A stretch of DNA of 32,562 bases, from contig NZ_JAKFWH010000012.1 in NCBI RefSeq assembly GCF_021731985.1, positions 1 to 32,562 of the forward strand, written 5' to 3'. The notes under the pieces are model-generated. The model was not told the DNA's origin. It saw only the letters and a list, made by a program, of their open reading frames with translations, and did not search any database. Shown here piece by piece: positions 7,957 through 15,606 of the stretch (the first letter of the stretch is position 1; each line of letters starts with the position of its first letter). Origin of the DNA: Nitrosomonas sp. GTDB taxonomy: Bacteria; Pseudomonadota; Gammaproteobacteria; Burkholderiales; Nitrosomonadaceae. The position numbers and the translations under genes are program-made.

Positions 7957-9183
7957 ATGACCATACCGCCGACCGTTCGCGATCATATTTCGGCTGCGCC
8001 GCATCGCAGCTTGTTTCTTGCCGGCGCGCTACAAGGCGTGCTGACACTGCTTTGGTGGGTGTTTGATCTGACCGGGCGCTATGCCCTAATGGGATCCGCC
8101 ACAGTTTGGAGCATCGCCCCGACTTGGGCGCATGCTTTCCTGATGGTCTATGGTTTTTTCCCGTTCTTTATTTTTGGTTTTTTGTTTACCACGTACCCGA
8201 GCTGGTTGAATGGCGACAAAGTAAAGCCGAGTGAGTACATGGCTACCAGTTTATTGATGGCGATCGGCGTTGTGTTGTTTTATGTCGGGCTATTGACGCA
8301 CAAAGTGATCATTATCATGGGTGTAGAGATCATGCTGGCCGGATGGGGCGTTGCGGTTTATGTGTTATTCCGCATCTTGTTGGGCACCGCGCCTGCTCAG
8401 GACAAACGCCATGCGCGCGTAACCAGTGCCGCATTACTCATGGGTTGGCTGGGTATGGCTGCGTATTTGTTGTGGCTGGTCACCGAAAGCCCGGCGGCGC
8501 TCGATTTTGCGCGCCATGCGGGCATCTGGTTTTTTCTGTTGCCGATCGTGCTGACCGTTTCGCACCGCATGATTCCATTTTTCTCCAGCCGGGTATTGGA
8601 CAACTACGTATTAATCAGACCCTACTGGATGCTCTGGTTAATGCTGGCTTGTATTGGTGCGCATGGCTGCCTGCAATCGCTGGATATGCCAGCCTATCTG
8701 TGGATTGTTGATTTTCCGCTGGCGGGCTGTGCATTTTATTTATCGTACCGCTGGGGATTCCTGCGCAGCTTCCGCGTGAGCTTACTGGCGGTATTGCATG
8801 TTTCATTCGCCTGGCTGGGTGTTGCCATGTTGCTGTACGCAGTGCAAAGCCTGGTGTATATACTATCCGGCAGCATGCTGCTCGGCCTGGCACCCTTGCA
8901 TGCACTGGCGATTGGCTATTTTGCCAGTATGATCCTGGCGATGGCGTCACGCGTCACGCTCGGGCACTCGGGACGCCCACTGGAACTGGATCACATGACC
9001 TGGATTCTGTTCTTAAGTTTTCAAGCGGCCACAGTACTGAGAATATTGGCGGATATCGTGCCAATGATCGCACCGATGTTGTATGTGGCTGCAGGACTTG
9101 CTTGGCTAGGTTGTTTTGTATTTTGGGCGGCTAAGTATGCGCCGATTTACTGGCGGCAAAGGGTGGATGGGAAGCCGGGGTAG
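7957..9183 (+). CDS. nnrS: NnrS family membrane protein
   Basis: This 408-residue polytopic membrane protein has about 12 hydrophobic helices. The conserved NnrS elements are the N-terminal HRSLFLAGALQGVLTLLWW block, the HAFLMVYGFFPFFIFGFLFTTYP block, SHRMIPFFSSRVL, and HALAIGYFASMILAMASRVTLGHSGRPL. NnrS proteins are haem- and copper-associated membrane proteins linked to nitric oxide metabolism and relief of nitrosative stress, which fits an ammonia oxidiser that makes NO. The ribosome site AAGGAG ends eight bases before ATG 7957. A MITE ends 13 bp before the start codon, so the original promoter now lies beyond the insertion. Confidence 0.92.
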   Translation: MTIPPTVRDHISAAPHRSLFLAGALQGVLTLLWWVFDLTGRYALMGSATVWSIAPTWAHAFLMVYGFFPFFIFGFLFTTYPSWLNGDKVKPSEYMATSLLMAIGVVLFYVGLLTHKVIIIMGVEIMLAGWGVAVYVLFRILLGTAPAQDKRHARVTSAALLMGWLGMAAYLLWLVTESPAALDFARHAGIWFFLLPIVLTVSHRMIPFFSSRVLDNYVLIRPYWMLWLMLACIGAHGCLQSLDMPAYLWIVDFPLAGCAFYLSYRWGFLRSFRVSLLAVLHVSFAWLGVAMLLYAVQSLVYILSGSMLLGLAPLHALAIGYFASMILAMASRVTLGHSGRPLELDHMTWILFLSFQAATVLRILADIVPMIAPMLYVAAGLAWLGCFVFWAAKYAPIYWRQRVDGKPG

Positions 9184-9311
9184 TTGAGGTAGAGTGCTAA
9201 AAAGCAAAGCGCATTGCACCGGCACATTCATATAGCCTCGAATAAAAATCGGTGAAATGCCCTTTAACTTATAGGTATATCTTACAAATACGAGCGACTT
9301 GTTGAGGCGAT

Positions 9312-9845
9312 ATGTCGGGGCATTTCGGAAGTCTAATTTTAATAAATGTACTAATAATGATTCCTATCGACCTTGGAAATGCTACAGTCCGTTACCTTGA
9401 AGCCCAAGATCATGTGGCATATATCGCTATGGAAAAGAATGCAGAGATAAAGCAATATGTCGGTGGGCCCAGTAATAGGACAGAGCAAGATCTCCTGAGC
9501 AGCTTACGTAATTATTCTCCTTGCACTTCGCTCTTAGTTGTTGCAGATTCTGAGACAAATACCTTTATTGGCCGCTGTGGTCTTCTTGAAAAAAGAGGGT
9601 CGCTCGAGGTTGAGTTATATATCTTGCTTACTCAAACGCATCTTAGGAAAGGGATAGCTAGGGTGGTTGTGCCATTCCTTGTGCGCCTCGCTGCAGCGAA
9701 TGGAAAAGTTGCCGTCGCATACGTCGATTCAGCTAATCAAGCAAGCCTCAAGTTACTGGAGCGGATCGGTGCAATTTCTGATGGAACTAATACTGATTCT
9801 GGGTACCAGGTTAATCATATACGTTACATTTTCACAAGCACTTGA
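9312..9845 (+). CDS. GNAT-family N-acetyltransferase
   Basis: The 177-residue protein has the GNAT layout: an N-terminal TVRYLEAQDHVAYIAMEKNAEIKQYVGG strand-helix, a central beta section (SLLVVADSETNTFIGRCGL), then EVELYILLTQTHLRKGIARVVVPFLVRLA. In the last block, HLRKGIA replaces the usual acetyl-CoA Q/R-x-x-G-x-G/A loop. The C-terminal NQASLKLLERIGA helix is typical. GAGG six bases before ATG 9312 supports that start; family alignment would also allow ATG 9357. Substrate unknown. Monocistronic, with codon use that looks less ordered than the neighbouring operons. Confidence 0.8.
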   Translation: MSGHFGSLILINVLIMIPIDLGNATVRYLEAQDHVAYIAMEKNAEIKQYVGGPSNRTEQDLLSSLRNYSPCTSLLVVADSETNTFIGRCGLLEKRGSLEVELYILLTQTHLRKGIARVVVPFLVRLAAANGKVAVAYVDSANQASLKLLERIGAISDGTNTDSGYQVNHIRYIFTST

Positions 9846-10100
9846 TTGAGTTAAGAAACAAAGCTCTGCGTAATCAATTAAATATTGAGGTTTTCTGCAT
9901 TCGCACCAGTTTTACGTGTTTTGACTAATTGTTTCGAAGCATCTAATTTGTGGATCTAACGAAGTTTGATATGATGAAACTTATGTTGAGGTATTACCTT
10001 AATGAATGAAGATAGATCATGGGGTGGCAATGATTGAAATATTTCTGAAAAAATATATTGTTTCATTTCGTAAGTCTGATTGCATTTAGGTGGTACAGCT

Positions 10101-10613
10101 ATGGCCCTAGTCAGGGATCGGCATCGAATGGCAGCGATTCTAATGTTTATGGGATTGATTGTTGCCGTTCTCCCAATTCCACTGCTGAGTGGGGTTAGGT
10201 CGACTTCGGGTTTCCTCGAGAATCTTGAACACGCCTTAGTGCAAGTTTTTCCTGTCGCCAAGAGTCCAATTTTTGACGACGTTTCCCTTGGCAGAGAAGA
10301 CATAACCGCACAGGTTATTAGCTATCCTCATCCATCTGGGAAAGAGCTGTTGATCGAATTTCCTCGTGCTATGCCTCTGGATGAAATCCGCATCGTCTTG
10401 CTAGCGGGGGATGCGGAGGAAGGTGGGCGCTTACGGGCAGATCAATCCAAGGCGAAGCGTCTTCGCTTTCGTGAATGGGTTACTAACCGTTCGGCATTCG
10501 CCGTTCCGTATCGATACTTTCTTCTTTGTGGATTGGTTCTAGGGTTCATTGGAGCCTTTCTGATTTTATTTGGTTATCGCCATGTCGCGTCGCCATCTGA
10601 TGACTCTACCTAA
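10101..10613 (+). CDS. Uncharacterised two-TM protein
   Basis: I do not recognise this 170-residue protein. It starts at ATG 10101 behind AGGTGG. It has a hydrophobic helix near residues 11-30 (MAAILMFMGLIVAVLPIPLL), a soluble middle of about 105 residues with no known motif, and a second strong hydrophobic helix near the C-terminus (YFLLCGLVLGFIGAFLILFGY) followed by a short polar tail. This suggests an inner-membrane protein with one loop, probably periplasmic. It has no operon partner: the gaps on both sides exceed 200 bp. Biased composition supports a real gene, but the family is unknown. Confidence 0.65.
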   Translation: MALVRDRHRMAAILMFMGLIVAVLPIPLLSGVRSTSGFLENLEHALVQVFPVAKSPIFDDVSLGREDITAQVISYPHPSGKELLIEFPRAMPLDEIRIVLLAGDAEEGGRLRADQSKAKRLRFREWVTNRSAFAVPYRYFLLCGLVLGFIGAFLILFGYRHVASPSDDST

Positions 10614-10826
10614 TATTTTGTAAGCTGAATCTACTGCAAGCAACTTCGATGTATCAGCAGAAGCCAAAATTTAAAGTTGCACTTTTTAACCGGTTTTTGT
10701 GAGGAAATTGGCTGTCTTGAATACGCTCTTCAACAGTCTCTGGCTAATCACGAGTTGATAAATGGGGATACGCCACAGCTATAATGACGACTATAAATTT
10801 CTTCTCAATCAACCGATAAGCCTAAA

Positions 10827-11240
10827 ATGGACAATCTGGATATTCGCTGGCAGCAGCGATTTGCGAACTACAAAAAAGCCTTGCTGCAACTGCAAAGCGC
10901 AGTTGATCTCAGCAAACAACGTGCACTCAGCCAATTGGAAAAACAGGGTGTCATCCAGGCATTCGAATTTACCCATGAATTAGCTTGGAATATGTTGAAA
11001 GATTTCTTGCGGGATCAGGGCAACCAAAATATCAAAGGTTCAAAAGACGCGACCCGTGAAGCGTTTAAAGTTGAACTCATCAGCGATGGTGAGCAGTGGA
11101 TGGCGATGATTCAAAGCCGCAATATCTCATCGCATACCTACGACGAGCGTACAGCCGAGCTGTTGGTAGATACGATTATCCGCAACTACTATCCGCTGTT
11201 CGTCACGCTGAAAACAGAAATGGAAAAGTATCTGCCGTGA
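10827..11240 (+). CDS. HepT-like HEPN toxin (nucleotidyltransferase substrate-binding protein family)
   Basis: This 137-residue all-helical protein belongs to the HI0074/HEPN family. The HEPN RNase motif RX4-6HXY is intact: R98, H103, Y105 in SRNISSHTYDE. In type VII HepT/MntA systems the toxin is an RNase that the cognate nucleotidyltransferase silences by adding AMP groups to the motif tyrosine. The block FEFTHELAWNMLKDFLRDQG is typical of the family. Its TGA overlaps the GTG start of the next gene, as expected for a coupled toxin-antitoxin pair. Whether the pair acts as a toxin system or in another nucleotidyl-transfer role is not decided by sequence. Confidence 0.85.
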   Translation: MDNLDIRWQQRFANYKKALLQLQSAVDLSKQRALSQLEKQGVIQAFEFTHELAWNMLKDFLRDQGNQNIKGSKDATREAFKVELISDGEQWMAMIQSRNISSHTYDERTAELLVDTIIRNYYPLFVTLKTEMEKYLP

Positions 11241-11566
11241 ACCAGGAGCGCGCATTTGGTTTATCGTCCACCACATTGGAAAAACTCAACAGTGTATTCG
11301 CGCAGTATGCTGCCATCGATTCGGTACTGATTTACGGTTCACGCGCCAAAGGAAATTACCGTGCAGGTTCCGATATTGATCTGACCATCAAAGGCAGCGA
11401 GATTTCATTCGCCGAATTCATGCAGATTGAAGATCAGATTGACGATTTGATGCTGCCTTATACCGTGGATTTATCGCAATATCGCCAGCTTGAAAATGTC
11501 GACCTAGTTGCGCATATCGATCGGGTTGGCGTAGCCATTTACGACAAGGAAACGTTCGGGAAATAA
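11237..11566 (+). CDS. MntA-like minimal nucleotidyltransferase antitoxin
   Basis: This is a 109-residue minimal nucleotidyltransferase. The catalytic signature GSX10DXD is complete: G34-S35, then D46 and D48 (YGSRAKGNYRAGSDIDL), with a likely third acidic residue in TVDLS (D79). In type VII systems such enzymes transfer AMP to the HEPN toxin and neutralise it. The start is GTG 11237-11239, overlapping the TGA of the preceding hepT-like gene. An open frame extends upstream of this GTG, but that part is only the other-frame reading of hepT. Confidence 0.87.
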   Translation: MNQERAFGLSSTTLEKLNSVFAQYAAIDSVLIYGSRAKGNYRAGSDIDLTIKGSEISFAEFMQIEDQIDDLMLPYTVDLSQYRQLENVDLVAHIDRVGVAIYDKETFGK

Positions 11567-11579
11567 GCAATTTATTGTT

Positions 11580-11754
11580 TGCGAACGAAGGGGCGCGACT
11601 TCCAATCCTACTTCACGCAGATAGTGGCTTTGCTCGATTCACATGACGACAAAACATCCCTTGCTGCGCACGGTGATAATGTCTTCCGTCTTATCCGCCA
11701 GATCTTCTTACAGGCACGCAATTCTTTGGTCTTTAGATCGTTGGCTATAATCAG
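11580..11754 (-). pseudogene. Decayed YefM/RelB-type antitoxin copy
   Basis: Read on the minus strand, this stretch is a clear nucleotide homologue of the intact antitoxin gene at 13212-13460. The opening is CTGATTATAGCCAACGATCT instead of ATGATTACAGCCAATGATCT, so the start codon is lost. A G is missing in the GGAATT run (frameshift), GAA has become TAA in the CTGGAAGAA context, and AAA after ATG has become TGA. The match fades after about 170 bp, so the 3' part is missing, and no toxin gene follows. It lies 10 bp after the stop of the 91-aa gene on the same strand. Confidence 0.85.
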
Positions 11755-11764
11755 CTTGGTCGGA

Positions 11765-12040
11765 TTAAGAAATGTCAGTGATTCTACGCAGAAGTTGTGG
11801 CGATACGGTCCATTTATTGCCATCTTCGGCAAGGATGGAGACAGTTTTTTTGTTGTAGCGCGTAATGATTCCAAATACCGGAGGTTCATTGTCAGGCTCG
11901 AAGCAAACTTTGTCACCAATTGAGAATGCAAGCATGCTTGTGTGAGCTCGCATTTGGCGGAGAAAGCGAAGTCGTTCAACGATTCGTCTGTTAAGATCAA
12001 TGAGTTCTGATTCATTCAATTGATCAATATCGATTTTCAT
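11765..12040 (-). CDS. Conserved 91-aa protein of unknown function
   Basis: This protein has an N-terminal helical half (MKIDIDQLNESELIDLNRRIVERLRFL) and a C-terminal small beta-barrel-like half (FSIGDKVCFEPD, GIITRYNKKTVSILAEDG, WTVSPQLLRRI). The second half resembles KOW/SH3-like nucleic-acid or protein binding folds in its strand pattern, but that is only an impression. A good ribosome site (AAAGGGGAA) precedes ATG 12040. I believe similar short proteins occur singly in many proteobacteria, but I cannot name the family. It is followed on the same strand by the decayed antitoxin. Confidence 0.75.
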   Translation of the reverse strand: MKIDIDQLNESELIDLNRRIVERLRFLRQMRAHTSMLAFSIGDKVCFEPDNEPPVFGIITRYNKKTVSILAEDGNKWTVSPQLLRRITDIS

Positions 12041-12216
12041 GGATATTCCCCTTTCTTATTCGTTGGCTAACGAGAGAAAAACCGCATTGTATCGTTTTTG
12101 CTATTGAATATGCGGCAGTGGATTTATGTCATGTGTAGTGAGTAGTGAGTTTTGACTTAATGAGCTAACTTGACTAAACTTAGTCCAGTTAATCCCTGTG
12201 ATAAGAAAATACCAAT

Positions 12217-12480
12217 ATGCTTACCATCAACATCCATGAAGCAAAAACCCATTTATCCCGATTTATCGAGAAGGCTGCAGCCGGTGAGGAAATCATCATC
12301 GCTAAAGCGGGGAAGCCCATTGCTAAATTAGTGCCGCTGCACAGCTTATCTGCCCCTCGAAGCTTGGGTATATTCAAGGGGCAGTTGAATGTTCCGGAAG
12401 ATTTCGATGCCGTATTACCCGAGGATGTGGCGATGCAATTTCAGAGTGGAGCTATCGAACCATCCTCTGAGAATCGCTAA
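12217..12480 (+). CDS. Phd/YefM-family antitoxin
   Basis: This 87-residue antitoxin begins MLTINIHEAKTHLSRFIEKAAAGEEIIIAKAGKPIAKLVP, the standard Phd/YefM DNA-binding N-terminus (strand, then helix with EAKTHLS, then the GEEIIIAKAGKPIA turn). The C-terminal half (EDFDAVLPEDVAMQFQSG) is the flexible toxin-wrapping part. It lies 11 bp before a PIN toxin gene and probably represses their shared promoter. A Phd-type antitoxin with a PIN toxin is a common combination. Confidence 0.93.
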   Translation: MLTINIHEAKTHLSRFIEKAAAGEEIIIAKAGKPIAKLVPLHSLSAPRSLGIFKGQLNVPEDFDAVLPEDVAMQFQSGAIEPSSENR

Positions 12481-12491
12481 AATCGCTAACA

Positions 12492-12887
12492 ATGCGATTG
12501 CTGCTCGATACGCATATTCTGCTATGGGCGCTGGATACGCCTGATCGATTGCCTCATTCCCTGAGAACGCAGTTGGAATCGCCGTCTGTCGAAGTGTATT
12601 TTAGTGCGGCCAGCATTTGGGAAATTGCGATTAAGTCGGCATTGGGAAAAATTAAATTTCATTATTCAGCCAAAGGAATTGCCGACGGTGCGGAAATGAC
12701 CGGTTTCATTGAGATGCCTGTTTCTTCCGAGCACGCTGCGGGCGTTGCGCGTCTGCCGATGATACACACGGATCCATTTGATCGTTTGTTGATTGCTCAG
12801 GCATTAGCCATGCCAGCCCGCTTTGTGACTGCTGACACTACATTGGCTGGTTATTCCGAGCTGGTGGATTGGGTAGGAAAGCCATAA
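12492..12887 (+). CDS. vapC: PIN-domain toxin (VapC-like RNase)
   Basis: This 131-residue PIN-domain ribonuclease carries the acidic active-site residues: D6 (LLLDTHILLWAL), E44 (SIWEIAIKSALGKI), D97 (HTDPFDRLLIAQA) and D115 (FVTADTTL). This group usually cleaves tRNA or other structured RNA in a Mg-dependent way and is silenced by the upstream antitoxin. It is full length for the type, with no lesion. It converges with the RelE-like gene (43 bp between stops). Confidence 0.93.
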   Translation: MRLLLDTHILLWALDTPDRLPHSLRTQLESPSVEVYFSAASIWEIAIKSALGKIKFHYSAKGIADGAEMTGFIEMPVSSEHAAGVARLPMIHTDPFDRLLIAQALAMPARFVTADTTLAGYSELVDWVGKP

Positions 12888-12930
12888 GGGCCGCGCACTG
12901 AAAATTTTGTGGCGGTGCAAAGTAGCGCAC

Positions 12931-13215
12931 CTACCCCGCCTGATACACATCCTCATGACTCCCCACATTAACCAGAATAATTTCTTTTTCAGTAATCAGT
13001 ATTTCAAGCGTAATGCGGTAACTGAGATTAATCGATACCGAATGTAACGCTGACAATTTGCCTTTTAACGGGTGGATTCTCAGGGAAGGATGGTATGGAT
13101 TAAAAGCCAGTAATTGCAAGGTTTTTCGATAAGGCTCTTTTAATTCCGGGTGTTTCTGTGCAAAGCGTTTGGCGCGTTTCTTATAACTGCCGGTGAAGAT
13201 GAGCGTGTAGCTCAT
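12931..13215 (-). CDS. RelE/ParE-superfamily toxin (YafQ/mRNA interferase-like)
   Basis: The 94-residue basic protein has the RelE fold: FTGSYKKRAKRFAQKHPELKEPYRKTLQLL helices, LRIHPLKGKLSALHSVSINLSYRITLEI strands, and the C-terminal IILVNVGSHEDVY that matches the family ending G-x-H-x-x-x-Y. Members are ribosome-dependent mRNA endonucleases or gyrase poisons; the VGSHEDVY ending and LSYRI favour the mRNA interferase side. It overlaps its antitoxin by 4 bp (13212-13215). Confidence 0.88.
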   Translation of the reverse strand: MSYTLIFTGSYKKRAKRFAQKHPELKEPYRKTLQLLAFNPYHPSLRIHPLKGKLSALHSVSINLSYRITLEILITEKEIILVNVGSHEDVYQAG

Positions 13216-13460
13216 TTAGGAAACAGGTCCTCGACATGTTGATCGATCGTATCTTTGCTGAATTGACCGGACGCCAGATCCTGCCGTGCTTCGTAAAGGG
13301 CAGCTTCCAATTCCATCTCACGCAGATAATGATATTGCTCGATTTTCATCACGACAAAACATTCTTTGCCGCGCACAGTGATGATGTCTTCCGTTTTATC
13401 CGCCAAGCTTTCTTCCAGGCAGGCAATTCCTTTCGTTTTTAGATCATTGGCTGTAATCAT
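13212..13460 (-). CDS. YefM/RelB-type antitoxin
   Basis: This 82-residue antitoxin of the Phd/YefM superfamily reads MITANDLKTKGIACLEESLADKTEDIITVRGKECFVVMKIEQYHYLREMELEAALYEARQDL. The GKECFVVM turn and the YxYLREMELEAALYEAR helix are typical of the group paired with RelE toxins. A C-terminal segment would wrap the toxin. It begins at ATG 13460 and overlaps the toxin start. A degenerate second copy of the same gene lies at 11580-11754. Confidence 0.9.
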   Translation of the reverse strand: MITANDLKTKGIACLEESLADKTEDIITVRGKECFVVMKIEQYHYLREMELEAALYEARQDLASGQFSKDTIDQHVEDLFPK

Positions 13461-13642
13461 TTTTAATCGCTTGTTTAATCGTGCTGTTGACTATATGATT
13501 GAAAGTGTGGCGTGTCAATTAGAAATTGGCAAATGAATTATGGAGATATCAAATCACCAATAAAGATCGATTGAGTGAAAATTGGTAATCAACTAGCCAA
13601 GGAATCGTATCTTGTAATGCACTGTAAGTTTTTTAAATTCAC

Positions 13643-14115
13643 ATGAACTTCTACTGCGTGCGCCACGGGCGCACGAACTATAACGACCTCGGTCTGTGTA
13701 ACGACGACCCCGCCAGGGATGTTTATTTAACGGAGGCAGGCATCGCACAAGCGCAATCGGCAGCGTTGGCGCTACGAGAGGTGGCATTTGAGCGCATTCT
13801 GGTTTCGCCTCTGCCACGAACGCGCCAAACGGCGGAGATCGTGAACCGGTATCGGATTATTTCGCAGCGATTAGTCATGATCCGCTCCGGGCGCGCGTAA
13901 ATGGCGGTGAGTCTTTGCTGGATCACAAGCAGCGTGTTTTGCGCTTTATCGACTGGTTAAAAGCGCAGCAGGATAAAAACCTGCTTATAGTCGCGCATGA
14001 AGAAACCATGCGGGTATTTGTCGCCTATTTTGAGGGCGGCGTCGAAGATTCTCAACTAAGGGATATTCATGTGGGGAATTGCGAATATAGACATTACAAT
14101 CTGGACATTCCCTGA
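13643..14115 (+). pseudogene. Histidine phosphatase family protein, broken by internal deletion
   Basis: The first frame reads MNFYCVRHGRTNYND with the RHG motif (residues 8-10) and SPLPRTRQTAEIVNRY, then runs into TAA after 13900. The homology continues in another frame: DYFAAISHDPLRARVNGGESLLDHKQRVLRFIDW, then NLLIVAHEETMRVF, to TGA 14113-14115. The catalytic His of the second motif (VAHEE) is in this second part. The residues that usually lie between EIVNRY and DYF (roughly 20-25 in related phosphatases) are missing, so one deletion near 13848-13853 both removed sequence and shifted the frame. Related enzymes include cobalamin-pathway and general phosphoglycerate-mutase-like phosphatases; the specific role is unknown. 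Confidence 0.82.
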
Positions 14116-14289
14116 AAAAAATCATCCTTCGACTGATGCACTTTCCAGCATCGGCACATCCTGCCATACTGCAGATTAATTTTTTAGCATGGCGTCACGC
14201 ATGCGCACGGAAATTCCGGGCGGCCAATGTGCCAAATGTGTGTCACCAGAGTGACGATTCTGGCGGCAAAAAATTTCGAAGGGGATTGC

Positions 14290-15564
14290 ATGACTCAGAT
14301 CACTGAAATTATCAAAAATGCGGGCCGATGGCTGGAACAGCAGCAGGATAGTGAATCGAAGGGATGGGGCGAGCGTCGCGGCAGTCATGTCAATGTACTG
14401 AATACTGCCGAGGCGATGATTGCTTTGATCGATAGCGGGATTTGTCATGCGGGCACTAGCTCGATCCGCGGCGCGGTTGATTTTCTTCTGAAACATCAAA
14501 CAGTGGATGGCCAAGATGCTGGTTCGTGGCCACGGGGGTTAACCACGGATGACGGTAAAACCATCGATATTCCTGACTTGGTGCGTACTTGCTATGCGAT
14601 TCAGGCGCTCATCAAAGCCGGTAAGGGGATTGACGAAGGCCCGGTGCAATTGGCGCTGATCTGGCTGCTTGGGCGCAGAAATGAAAATACAAAAGGCTGG
14701 AGTTACGCCCGAGGTAAGCCCGATGCACTGATGCCGACTTGTTTTGCGCTGACAGCTTTGCTGGATGCCTACGATGCCTATCCTGGCGCTTATCAAAGCC
14801 AGATATCAGAAAGTCTGCAACATTTGGTGAATGCTTATTACAACGATGGGGGAGATGAAATTCGCGGCTCATTCGGTGCGCCGGGGCCCCTGCAGGGCGT
14901 ACACACAATCCATGCTGCATTGGTATTACAAATTGCGCGCAACAATAATTTAAGTCCATTTCTGGAACAGGAAAAACAGGCCATCGAATGGCTGCTGCGG
15001 AATCCGGATAAAGCCATCAGGTTGCGAGAAGAATGGGTGGAAATTGACCAAACCAAAATTGCGCATGGCCAAACCGGCGGTTATGGCTTTATGTTCATGA
15101 CCGATACCTTGTTGATGCGGCTTCTTCTCGGATCGGAGAATTTGGATGATAAGAAAAGCGCATTGGCGCATGAAGCTATGCATAGCCTTAAAGACAAGAT
15201 CGATGAAAACACCGGGGCTTTTTATGGGCCGCGATTATTTTCCTGGGCCACAGCAAAAGCATTGCCTGCCTTGGCTGTTTTGCAAAAGCATGCCGGTACG
15301 GAATATCCGGATCTTCCTGCGCGCACGCCGGAATCCCGGTCTGAATCCACCGGCTGGAAAATCGCCCCGGTTATCATCATCATGGGATTTGCAACCCTGC
15401 TCTCCGGGCTTGGTTTTTATTTGATGGTTACCGAGAAATTCGGTCTTCTGTCCTTTACCTTTTTTGTCGTGATGTTGTTAGCTGCCCTCCTGGTCTATGG
15501 CCATATTAAAGAAAAAACTTTCAAAGAATTATTAAGCAGCCTTGGGGGGCTATTAAAAAAATAA
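14290..15564 (+). CDS. Prenyltransferase/squalene-oxidase repeat (alpha/alpha toroid) protein with C-terminal membrane anchor
   Basis: This 424-residue protein has a terpene-cyclase-like alpha/alpha toroid (about 1-335) made of repeated helix pairs. Typical repeat landmarks are GWGERRGSHVNVLNTAEAMIALIDSG, TKGWSYARGKPDALMPTCFALTALLDAY and GGYGFMFMTDTLLMRLLL. No DXDD or DCTAE cyclase motif is visible, so it is unlikely to be a true squalene-hopene cyclase. A Ser/Pro/Arg-rich linker leads to two hydrophobic segments (about 357-379 and 385-404), so the toroid is probably cytoplasmic and membrane-tethered. The start ATG 14290 is preceded by AAGGGGA; the frame is open further upstream to GTG 14227 without a comparable ribosome site. 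The next gene, a HAD protein, begins 42 bp downstream and is likely cotranscribed. Function unknown. Confidence 0.82.
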   Translation: MTQITEIIKNAGRWLEQQQDSESKGWGERRGSHVNVLNTAEAMIALIDSGICHAGTSSIRGAVDFLLKHQTVDGQDAGSWPRGLTTDDGKTIDIPDLVRTCYAIQALIKAGKGIDEGPVQLALIWLLGRRNENTKGWSYARGKPDALMPTCFALTALLDAYDAYPGAYQSQISESLQHLVNAYYNDGGDEIRGSFGAPGPLQGVHTIHAALVLQIARNNNLSPFLEQEKQAIEWLLRNPDKAIRLREEWVEIDQTKIAHGQTGGYGFMFMTDTLLMRLLLGSENLDDKKSALAHEAMHSLKDKIDENTGAFYGPRLFSWATAKALPALAVLQKHAGTEYPDLPARTPESRSESTGWKIAPVIIIMGFATLLSGLGFYLMVTEKFGLLSFTFFVVMLLAALLVYGHIKEKTFKELLSSLGGLLKK

Positions 15565-15606
15565 AATGCTGTTTTACATGAACGATTCTAATTTGAGCGC
15601 AATGTC

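Noticed and set aside
9956-10303. Minus-strand open frame opposite the two-TM protein
   Set aside because: It overlaps the better-supported plus-strand gene at 10101-10613 and has no ribosome site or recognisable motif.
11579-11923. Plus-strand open frame of 114 codons with some protein-like look
   Set aside because: It is antisense to the decayed antitoxin and the 91-aa gene. The intact antitoxin at 13212-13460 has a similar antisense frame, which shows that the resemblance comes from the minus-strand genes.
14242-14266. Small hairpin GTCAC-CAGA-GTGAC before the toroid gene, considered as a riboswitch
   Set aside because: The conserved cores of known riboswitch classes I checked by eye (including GEMM) are absent; it is only a short stem.
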